Positions 1 to 6,182 of a DNA stretch of 13,277 nt are shown one piece after another. Made by a program: the position numbers and the translations under genes. Origin of the DNA: Pavlovales sp. CCMP2436 (taxonomy: Eukaryota; Haptophyta; Pavlovophyceae; Pavlovales); NCBI GenBank assembly GCA_026770615.1, contig MU631593.1, positions 98,237-111,513 of the forward strand, written 5' to 3'. The notes under the pieces were generated by a model, which saw only the letters and a program-made list of their open reading frames with translations, was not told the origin of the DNA and did no database searches. Within the stretch, counting starts at the first letter, position 1. Every line of letters starts with the position of its first letter.

Positions 1-45
1 GCGTCCGTGATGGAGGTAGCCGATAGCAGTGCGTACAACAGCTTT

Positions 46-72
46 GCGAGGCAGCCCGATGGGCTGCCTCGC
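46..72. repeat. Perfect hairpin / inverted repeat, 12-bp arms
   Basis: GCGAGGCAGCCC is followed by the 3-nt loop GAT and then its exact reverse complement. It is GC-rich and lies just left of an AT-rich tract. No T-run follows, so a simple terminator is unlikely. It could be the end of a small mobile element or a foldback unit. Confidence 0.8.
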
Positions 73-100
73 GAGCGGGCGCGATCCGGCCGTTTCAGGA

Positions 101-124
101 GTCTATATATATATATTTATATAT
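101..124. repeat. TA-rich simple-sequence tract
   Basis: A short run of alternating T and A, interrupted once by TT. It is a microsatellite typical of eukaryotic intergenic DNA. It might supply a TATA-like element, but no gene start can be tied to it. Confidence 0.6.
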
Positions 125-268
125 GGCCAGTGCCGGGGTTCCGACATTTTTTTACGGGATTTTAAGGTTACAAGTCCAGGACTTCAAAATGTGAGCGCTT
201 TTGGGCCCCCATTTTAGAATTTTTAAAATATTTTGAAAAGTTTTGAAATTTTAAATTTGGAGGGGTTG

Positions 269-370
269 TTTTGGCGGGAAATTGTACTCATTTGGCGGGA
301 AGGGTTGGCGGGAACGGGGGGGCCTGAGGAGGCGCGGGGGGCCCGCTTAAATTCCGTTTCGCGCCAAAAA
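269..370. promoter_or_regulatory. Cluster of four E2F/DP-like sites
   Basis: Three copies of a TTGGCGGGAA core lie in the same orientation: 269-281 (TTTTGGCGGGAAA), 291-301 (TTTGGCGGGAA) and 305-314. A fourth, TTTCGCGCCAAAAA, lies at 357-370. These match the known E2F consensus (TTTSSCGC, or GGCGGGAAA). E2F/DP factors switch on S-phase genes in animals, plants and algae. The gene controlled is not visible. It could run leftward out of the window, or the sites could belong to the viral region to the right. Binding is inferred from the motif alone. Confidence 0.45.
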
Positions 371-845
371 CCCGTCATTTCCATGCAAAAAGGGTTTCGG
401 GCTAACTGGGGGCCCCGGGGCACATTGGGTTAATATTTGAATCCAGTTAGGAAAAGCCGCAAAATAGCTCGAGAGGGTGCAAGGCCTACCATATCTGGCG
501 CGGGCCCACTCGACGGCGGCGCGACGCCTGCGAAGGGGCGGCAGACGGGCATACGGAGCTAAGGACGATCGGCGCAGTCCTGGTCGGCGGATCGACGTGT
601 GCAGTCCTGGTTGTCATCTCGTCTAGCCGCATTGAAATACTGCATGCGAGTGGTTCAAAGACTAGGGCTGATGAATACGCTCGTATCAATTTGTCCTAGA
701 CTTGAAAATTTTTTTGGAACCTACGATTCCCAGATTTTGGAAGCCTGAATTCCTGATTAAATTCGTCAACCATTCTCGCTCTAATCATACTGCATGATTA
801 GACACCCTGTTTCAAAACAGGTTGGAATAGGTAACGCTATGCCCA
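371..845. other. Intergenic left flank with short repeats, no gene recognised
   Basis: No ORF here reads like a protein. An 11-bp direct repeat GCAGTCCTGGT occurs at 574-584 and 601-611, 27 bp apart. The stretch from about 690 to 790 is AT-rich. Composition switches to strongly GC-rich at about 845, which I take as the approximate left edge of the GC-rich viral coding segment. Confidence 0.5.
781..821. repeat. Two adjacent short palindromes
   Basis: CTAATCAT-ACTGC-ATGATTAG (781-801, 8-bp arms) is followed four bases later by CCTGTTT-CA-AAACAGG (806-821, 7-bp arms). They sit just upstream of the GC-rich coding segment. They could be operator-like binding sites, a recombinase site or RNA hairpins in a leader. 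The sequence does not decide between these. Confidence 0.6.
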
Positions 846-1631
846 TTGAGCAACGCGGTCGCCGACCTCAAACCGGGCTCGGCCGAGCGTGCGCTGGCCA
901 GCGGCGTGCTCGACGCCGTGGGCTCGATCGCGACCGCGCCCATGCAGATCGCCGCCGTGCTGGACACCTCCTTCACCGCCCAGCAGGCGCGCATCACCCA
1001 GATAAGCAAGACGCAGGGCGCGGGCGCGGCGGCCGCCTCGGCGGTGCTCACACCGTTCAACATGGCCGGCGACATCATCGTGGGTGGCCTCGGCGGCACG
1101 CTCGCCGACATGATCGCGAAGACGCCCGAGGAGCGCAAAAAGGCCGACGAAATCCTGCATCTACTGAACCCGGCGAACCTGAATGACCTCGTCACCAACG
1201 TGAACGCGCTGCTGACACCAAGCTCGGAAAACAAGCCGCTCAACCTCGCCGGCATGATCGTGATGACGCCGCCAAGCGCGCTCAAGCTACCAGCGCCATT
1301 GCCGCTACAGGTGAAGCCCAAGGTGTGCACGTGCCCGAGCGGCACCTCGGACGCGGGCGTGCAGTGCCGATGCAACGTTACGCGCGCGCGCGAGAGGAGC
1401 ACGTGCAAATCGTACAACGGCAACGAGGAGAGGGCCCGCAACGGGCTCTTCGCGCTCTGCCCCAACGGCTGGATCCCGCTCGGCGTGGGCGGCAGGGACC
1501 CCTACCGCTGCCGCAACACGGCCCAGCCCTCGTGCAGGGAGTACAACACGCGCGGCGGTCCGTGCCCCTCCGGCTACGCGATGCTGAACGACACCACCTG
1601 CTGGCGCCTGGAGAATAAGATCTGCGCGTAA
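846..1631 (+). CDS. Cysteine-rich virus-like protein (5' end uncertain)
   Basis: An open frame of about 261 codons in the GC-rich segment. The first two thirds are Ala/Leu-rich with helical, partly hydrophobic stretches (about residues 20-40 and 60-90). The last third, from about residue 160, is cysteine-rich, with repeated CPxG-type motifs such as CTCPSGTSDAG, CPNGW and CPSGYAM plus further paired cysteines. Such modules are known from proteins of algal viruses and polinton-like elements, probably as disulfide-bonded domains. No ATG opens this frame: it starts at TTG (846), and the first internal ATG is at 942. An upstream in-frame TAG lies at 828-830. The true start may be lost, spliced or shifted; the ATG at 839 is in another frame. 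The gene lies 26 bp upstream of a capsid-like gene on the same strand. Function unknown. Confidence 0.6.
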   Translation: MSNAVADLKPGSAERALASGVLDAVGSIATAPMQIAAVLDTSFTAQQARITQISKTQGAGAAAASAVLTPFNMAGDIIVGGLGGTLADMIAKTPEERKKADEILHLLNPANLNDLVTNVNALLTPSSENKPLNLAGMIVMTPPSALKLPAPLPLQVKPKVCTCPSGTSDAGVQCRCNVTRARERSTCKSYNGNEERARNGLFALCPNGWIPLGVGGRDPYRCRNTAQPSCREYNTRGGPCPSGYAMLNDTTCWRLENKICA

Positions 1632-1657
1632 ATTCTGACGCCGCACGTATCAGCGCG

Positions 1658-2440
1658 ATGTGCGACGCCGGGTCGGACGGCGAGCAGGTGCACAACCTGT
1701 TCATCACGGACGTGGACTACGAAGCGGAGGAGACGAAATGCGGGCGGGTCATGACCGGGACCCGCCTCGAGCCCGTCGCGACGAGCGTCATCGACCTGTG
1801 GGACGACCAGGGTGTGTCCGCCGGCGACAACCTCCTCTTCGCCGACGTGAAGCTCGACTCGGTGGTGCGCTTCGTCTCCACCATTTCCAATACCGTTACC
1901 GATTACCAGTTCGTCAGAGAGATGCTGACAGTGAACGGCAAGTTCAGCATCCGCATCGATGCCCCACTCCTCATGAATCACTCGGATCAGTTCCGCCTGC
2001 AGCTAGTGCGGGAGTGGCTGCCGAAGCCGCTCGCGCTCCTGGGCCGTTTTAAGATGATCACGGCCTGCGAAATCCGCGCGTACGCCTTCTGCGGGCTGTC
2101 CTCGGGCAACCTGTACGAGGGGGTCACCGGGGAGCCCCAGCAAGATTTCATCGGCCTCGAGATCGCCGAGATCCCGGGCAGCATGCAGTCCACTAATCGC
2201 AACATGGAGCGACTGCTGGCCGTGCTCCCGACGCACATGCCCGGAGGTTACCACCCCTCCTCGTGGAACGACTCGCGCGACGCGATGATCTTCCTGCCGG
2301 AGGGCTTCGCCAAGACGCGGTTCAGCTCGCCGCTTCCGCCGATCAGCACCATCACGCCAAGGCTCGTCGATCGCAGGGGCGCGACGATCAAGGCGGCGCG
2401 CTTCCACCTCTGGATCCGGCTGCACGCAGTCAAGTTCTAA
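1658..2440 (+). CDS. Penton / minor capsid-like protein of the GC-rich virus
   Basis: A complete ORF of 260 residues from ATG to TAA. It is rich in alternating beta-strand-like stretches. It ends in a pattern seen in single-jelly-roll penton or minor capsid proteins of small eukaryotic DNA viruses: a run near STITPRLVDRRG, then a final strand FHLWIRLHAVKF. The second predicted penton in this window (2739-3506) ends in a similar way (STIVIELLDENQ, then WSCVIDVDV). This supports a shared fold but not close kinship. It lies 26 bp after the cysteine-rich gene on the same strand, so the two probably formed a virion-gene pair. The GC-rich sequence stops exactly at its stop codon, where the AT-richer module begins. 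The family call is by eye. Confidence 0.5.
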   Translation: MCDAGSDGEQVHNLFITDVDYEAEETKCGRVMTGTRLEPVATSVIDLWDDQGVSAGDNLLFADVKLDSVVRFVSTISNTVTDYQFVREMLTVNGKFSIRIDAPLLMNHSDQFRLQLVREWLPKPLALLGRFKMITACEIRAYAFCGLSSGNLYEGVTGEPQQDFIGLEIAEIPGSMQSTNRNMERLLAVLPTHMPGGYHPSSWNDSRDAMIFLPEGFAKTRFSSPLPPISTITPRLVDRRGATIKAARFHLWIRLHAVKF

Positions 2441-2703
2441 GTGCTGGCTCTTTTACGAAGAAAACAAAAAAAAAACATTCGGCGCGCGCGCAAGATGCCT
2501 ATAAACTCGTTAACACCCGGTATTTTTGCGAGTTCGGACTTCTCAAGTGCATTCAGACCAGACCTAGCAATTTGCGCAACTTTTGAACCTATTCCCGAGC
2601 CTCTGTGGAGAATGTTGCCTGCAAAAGTTCCAAAGCGCTGAATAGCAGGTACGGCCCTTGCGCCAAATCCAGCAGCACGTTTAACGAATCTACCAAACTG
2701 CAT
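2437..2703 (-). CDS. Small basic pX/pVI-like virion protein candidate
   Basis: An ORF of 88 residues starting at ATG (2703). It is basic and rich in Gly, Ala and Arg, with amphipathic stretches (MQFGRFVKRAAGFGARAVP, then a second helix around residues 40-70). Short basic amphipathic proteins of this kind accompany penton genes in adenovirus-like and polinton-like viruses, where they act as DNA-condensing or membrane-active minor virion proteins. It lies 35 bp downstream of the penton-like gene on the same strand, so co-transcription is likely. The last roughly 15 residues run through a T-rich stretch (an A-tract on +) into the junction, and the stop codon lies inside GC-rich DNA. The natural C-terminus may therefore be lost. 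Function is inferred from composition and context only. Confidence 0.5.
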   Translation of the reverse strand: MQFGRFVKRAAGFGARAVPAIQRFGTFAGNILHRGSGIGSKVAQIARSGLNALEKSELAKIPGVNEFIGILRARRMFFFCFLRKRAST

Positions 2704-2738
2704 TGTTGTAGAGTTCTTAGTGCAATTGCACCAGATTT

Positions 2739-3506
2739 TTATCGAACATCAACATCTATTACACAGGACCACGGCAAACCTTGGGTGTCATACGCATTTT
2801 GATTCTCGTCTAAAAGTTCAATTACGATGGTAGACAAAAAATTTCGGCGCGCCAAAATAAACGGAGCAGCGTCAGTTTTGTAAGTTAAAACATCACCATA
2901 AGCAACCGTCTGCGGAATGCAAGCAAGAAGATTGGTTGTGTTACTTCCTATCGACTTTTGCGAATCCATGCTATCGAGCTCGAAACTTTCGCAGCTGATC
3001 AAGACCGACTTAGCACCTGACAAATCAAGCATGCGAGGAGTTGTGGTGGCCACGCCAGACGGAATTACAAGATTTTCAATTTCGTTAATCCCAACAAGCT
3101 GCATCGTTGTTGTTGCCGTAATTATTGTTATTGATTGAGATTGGCTGTGTTCAAAAGTTAATTTATTTGAAAATTTACTATACGAGCAAGTTAAGCCGGC
3201 AACTTGAAAACTAATCGTAGCGTTCATGGCTGTTGCAAGGTCCGCACCACTCGTGTAATTTCCTACTGGAATTGTTGCATTCAAATATTGATCAGCACCT
3301 GTAAGCAGTGTTAAATTGTTGTTGCTTGAATTCAAGTTGGGCCGCACAATAGGTATGCTCGCACCCTCGACCCTAACGTACATGTCCTCGTTGCCCTTCA
3401 CAGAAAGCCCAGGGAACAGATCAAATTGCAGCGCATCGGTTCGATTAAGATTAATCAGATAGCGGTCGGCTTGTTTTGACGATAAAAAGAGTCGGTGTAG
3501 AACCAT
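2739..3506 (-). CDS. Penton-base / single-jelly-roll minor capsid protein candidate
   Basis: A complete 255-residue ORF, intact from ATG (3506) to TAA. It is beta-rich, with many Thr, Ser and Asn residues. The N-terminus (SSKQADRYLINLNRTDA) and a conserved-looking C-terminal block with ACIPQTVAYGDVLTYK, then STIVIELLDENQNAYDTQG, then WSCVIDVDV, follow the layout of penton/minor capsid proteins in small aquatic eukaryotic DNA viruses. Such proteins occupy the five-fold vertices of the icosahedral capsid. It is divergent from the coiled-coil gene at 3602, with a 95-bp shared upstream region, and lies directly upstream of the pX/pVI-like ORF. It is one of the few B genes with no visible damage. 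Family assignment rests on pattern, not on an alignment. Confidence 0.6.
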   Translation of the reverse strand: MVLHRLFLSSKQADRYLINLNRTDALQFDLFPGLSVKGNEDMYVRVEGASIPIVRPNLNSSNNNLTLLTGADQYLNATIPVGNYTSGADLATAMNATISFQVAGLTCSYSKFSNKLTFEHSQSQSITIITATTTMQLVGINEIENLVIPSGVATTTPRMLDLSGAKSVLISCESFELDSMDSQKSIGSNTTNLLACIPQTVAYGDVLTYKTDAAPFILARRNFLSTIVIELLDENQNAYDTQGLPWSCVIDVDVR

Positions 3507-3601
3507 CGTGTAGTAGTGTGTACCATTATTTTTATTTCATTCCAGAAAAGACCATTAATAAATATCTAACCCCCTATCATAAAAATAAACTTCAAAGACA
3601 A
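3507..3601. promoter_or_regulatory. Divergent intergenic promoter region
   Basis: A 95-bp AT-rich spacer separates the divergent penton-like (-) and coiled-coil (+) genes, so it must hold both start regions. The + gene has an A-rich leader with TCAAAGACAAATG at 3592-3604. A closely similar string precedes the capsid candidate (TCAAAGTACAATG, 6173-6185). TATA-like AATAAATA lies near 3557. Promoter function is inferred. Confidence 0.4.
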
Positions 3602-4033
3602 ATGGAAAAGGTCCAGGTTCTCGCAACATCACAGCAAGTAACCGAGGAAGAACCAATGGTACAGCTTGCACCACTTCAAGACTCACTTGCAACTCAAATT
3701 CAGACACAGCCCGATGTAGTTCCAATTGTAAAACCTAAACGTGTACATTCGGCTGCACAAAAACTAAACTACCTTAAAGCTAATGCTAGACGTCTTGAAA
3801 TTCTTGCCGATGCAAAGGCCATCCGCGTAGCCGCTGCAATAGAGTTAAAAGCAAATCAAGAGGCCATAAACGAGTACGAACTGGCACTTCGCCTGGCCGC
3901 AAAATACGGATTCAGCACACAACAGCCCAAACCCGTACCACCACCAAGGGACGAAGAGGTTCGACAGCAAGAGCAGCCACAGCTTCGTTATCAAATGCAG
4001 CCTCCAGCTCGCCCTCCTATCAGATACGTGTAA
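3602..4033 (+). CDS. Coiled-coil virion-associated protein, unknown function
   Basis: Start chosen at ATG 3602. The frame is open further upstream, but that part overlaps the divergent promoter and reads like non-coding DNA. The product has about 143 residues. Residues 1-50 are polar and Gln/Val/Pro-rich. A strongly helical, Ala/Leu/Lys/Glu-rich segment follows at about 53-105 (around NYLKANARRLEILADAKA) and probably forms a coiled coil. The C-terminal 35 residues are rich in Pro, Gln and Arg (PPPRDEEVRQQEQPQ, then PPARPP). Its stop codon runs into an 18-base A tract and the ATPase gene follows 24 bp later, so they are probably co-expressed. I do not recognise a family. A minor structural or scaffolding role is a guess. 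Confidence 0.6.
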   Translation: MEKVQVLATSQQVTEEEPMVQLAPLQDSLATQIQTQPDVVPIVKPKRVHSAAQKLNYLKANARRLEILADAKAIRVAAAIELKANQEAINEYELALRLAAKYGFSTQQPKPVPPPRDEEVRQQEQPQLRYQMQPPARPPIRYV

Positions 4034-4049
4034 AAAAAAAAAAAAAAAA
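4032..4049 (+). repeat. A18 homopolymer between two virus genes
   Basis: Eighteen consecutive adenines start inside the TAA stop of the coiled-coil gene and end 8 bases before the ATPase start codon. Shorter A tracts precede other B genes. The tract could be a poly(A) leader or slippage site as in pox-like late promoters, or a remnant of polyadenylated RNA. Length errors are likely in such a run. Confidence 0.7.
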
Positions 4050-4057
4050 GTAACATC

Positions 4058-4801
4058 ATGACTGAACAAGTCGAACAGGGCAACGCACATGTAACCGAAG
4101 AGGAAAACAACATCGAACTCACTATCCCAAAATTTTCGGTAGACGCCCCGCTAGGCCATGTCCCGCCGCCACTACCTAACCAGGCCATGTTTGCCGTCTT
4201 CCTAGGTCCACCACGATCAGGAAAGACCAGTTTAAGCGTAAGTTTATTGACACAAACAAGCCCTCCAATTTACGCTGGTGTTTTCGATGCAGTTCATTTG
4301 TTTGTCCCCGAGACCTCGTTTGCCAGCATGACCGATTCGCCATTCAAAAATCACAATAAGGTCCACCACGACCTTAGCAAGGCAACGTTAGAGGCGCTTA
4401 TTCTCAAGCTAGAATCAACTACAAAAAAAAAGGAAAACACACTTGTCATTGTCGATGATTATATGTCAAGCCTAAAAGATAACAATTTACGATCAAGTTT
4501 TGAAAAGCTCATTTGCAATCGGAGACATCTGAGGTGCAGCGTGTGAGTCATTACTCAAACGTACAGGTCTATACCGCTCACAATTCGCAAACTCATTAGC
4601 GCTTTATTCATGTTTAAGGTTAGCAATTTAAGAGAACTGGACTCAATTCGCGATGAGCTGGTGCCGCGGGATAAACAAGAGTTTCAAGAACTCTATAATC
4701 ACTGCTTTAAACCCGGAGGAGATTCTCACAGCTTTATGTTTCTTGATGTAACAAACAATCTTATTTACAACAAATTTGCAAAACTAACGTATAAAAAATA
4801 A
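4058..4801 (+). pseudogene. A32/FtsK-type genome-packaging ATPase, interrupted by an in-frame TGA
   Basis: This enzyme would pump viral DNA into preformed capsids. The Walker A motif GPPRSGKTS is at residues 50-58 and Walker B TLVIVDD at about 128-134. NRRHLRCSV (154-162) leads into the conserved block QTYRSIPLTIRK, which carries the sensor/arginine region typical of the A32-like branch of FtsK-HerA ATPases. Codon 163 (4544-4546) is TGA. The reading frame continues on both sides without shift to TAA at 4799, about 247 codons in total, which is a normal length for these ATPases. In relatives the position after RCSV is hydrophobic or aromatic, so a TGG-to-TGA change is the simplest explanation. 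Trp elsewhere in the module is encoded by TGG. The start is the ATG at 4058, 8 bp after the A tract. Family call is strong; inactivation is likely but could be a sequencing error. Confidence 0.85.
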
Positions 4802-4846
4802 AGATAAAGGTGAATAAAAATATGAAGCCTATGTATACCGTCAAAA

Positions 4847-6154
4847 ATGATAACCGCAGACAACAACAATCAGAATAGAATGCTCGATTGGAGCGATACC
4901 GATCCGCGTAACAAAACAACAAACTACATCCTAAATGGTCAGCCTTACGACGGACCAATACATCCTATATTTGGCGCAAAGGGCGCGTTGGGTTCGGGAA
5001 AGCCGCAATATTGGACAGGCGTTCATCACTATGCTTTAAGTGAAAAACTTGTATATACCTCAACACCCGTTTTTATGCCGCGAAACGATTACGAACTTCT
5101 AGATAGAGCTGAACGCGAACCAAACACGATGTTTAATACCTTTAAGCCTGCAGTGTTTACCGATACGATCAACGATTCAGCAGGCGCACCCCTATTTTCA
5201 CGAACGATCATCCCCGATCGTCTACAAACAGGTGTTAGGTCGCAAAACCCGCGAGCGCGCGAACAGCCATTCACGGACATGCGAACCCCGTTTGCACCAC
5301 GTCAAGGCATTGGTGGCGCCCCGGATGTACTTTACAATCCACTTCTAAGCCCATCAGAGTTGCGTTCGCGCGCATTGGGGGGAGAGCCAGTCCGCCGTCG
5401 ACCCCCGGAATCAGGCACGCGGGCCCCCTTTACTTACGATCCTCAACCCGAGTACGTACCTACTCAGCCAATGCCTGACCCGCTTGTACCAACACAGTAT
5501 TACCCTCCGAGTGCGTTTCAGTCTCCAGCTCGAGTCACTGGTGAACAGATGCAAGCAAGAACGCCTTTAACGTCTGCTCCGTTCAGATCGCCACAAACTC
5601 CAACAACCGCTTCCCCGTCACTTCGAAGCATGCAAGACCTGCCAGGCCTCCCAGCCGTCACATTTACGGCCCCGACACCATCACCACCGCCAGCCGTGCC
5701 CACCCCGCCGCCAACTCCCGGATCATCGCTGAAACCGCCAACCCCTGCTCTTACCAGGACCAAAAGCGCTGGGAGAAAAGCGCAAATCCAGCCGGCCTAT
5801 GTTGAGTATGCTGGTCAAGCTGGACCCTCGGGGTCTTACACAAATTACGAATCGCCACCTGCAGTTTCCCGTAGGCAAAAGCAGCTAGGGGAGTTGGCCT
5901 TGGGGTTGACTGCCGACGAATTGGTTAAAATAGGAAAGTTTTCAGACCTCCGTTCAAGACCACCAAAAAACGACCAAGATAAAAATGCACAGATTCCACG
6001 GCTGCTTAACAATGAAATCATATTGCAGACAATTATAAAAACATACGGTGATCTTGCATCTGAAAGGGGGCGTTCAGCTATCGGTGTTGTATTCGGCGTG
6101 CACAAGTCTGTTGTTGATGTGTTTATGAACATGCGTAGGACGGCTGGAGTGTAG
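4847..6154 (+). CDS. Proline-rich virion-type protein with C-terminal helical domain
   Basis: A 435-residue ORF. Residues 1-150 form a mixed domain (with GQPYDGPIHPIFGAKGALG and LVYTSTPVFMPRNDYELLDR). Residues 150-340 are low-complexity, rich in Pro, Ser, Thr and Arg (PSPPPAVPTPPPTPG). Residues 345-435 are predicted helical and end in VFMNMRRTAGV. The middle is probably a disordered linker. It sits between the ATPase and the capsid candidate on the same strand, which suggests a structural or assembly protein. I do not recognise the family. The start is uncertain: an ATG at 4822 opens an overlapping 18-codon frame (MKPMYTVKND...) that ends at 4878. That frame may be a small upstream ORF or the true N-terminus cut off by a one-base indel. 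Confidence 0.65.
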   Translation: MITADNNNQNRMLDWSDTDPRNKTTNYILNGQPYDGPIHPIFGAKGALGSGKPQYWTGVHHYALSEKLVYTSTPVFMPRNDYELLDRAEREPNTMFNTFKPAVFTDTINDSAGAPLFSRTIIPDRLQTGVRSQNPRAREQPFTDMRTPFAPRQGIGGAPDVLYNPLLSPSELRSRALGGEPVRRRPPESGTRAPFTYDPQPEYVPTQPMPDPLVPTQYYPPSAFQSPARVTGEQMQARTPLTSAPFRSPQTPTTASPSLRSMQDLPGLPAVTFTAPTPSPPPAVPTPPPTPGSSLKPPTPALTRTKSAGRKAQIQPAYVEYAGQAGPSGSYTNYESPPAVSRRQKQLGELALGLTADELVKIGKFSDLRSRPPKNDQDKNAQIPRLLNNEIILQTIIKTYGDLASERGRSAIGVVFGVHKSVVDVFMNMRRTAGV

Positions 6155-6182
6155 AATAAAAAAAATGTAAAGTCAAAGTACA

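Noticed and set aside
486..689. 67-codon minus-strand ORF
   Set aside because: No protein-like pattern. It lies in a repeat-bearing intergenic region.
812..1465. Long minus-strand ORF opposite the cysteine-rich gene
   Set aside because: It is a shadow frame of GC-rich coding DNA. The plus frame has the organised cysteine pattern, while the minus product is low-complexity Ala/Ser/Leu.
4058..4801. Alternative genetic code as the preferred explanation for the TGA
   Set aside because: Only one such codon was seen against about a dozen TGG Trp codons, and other damage exists in the module. Kept only as a secondary hypothesis.
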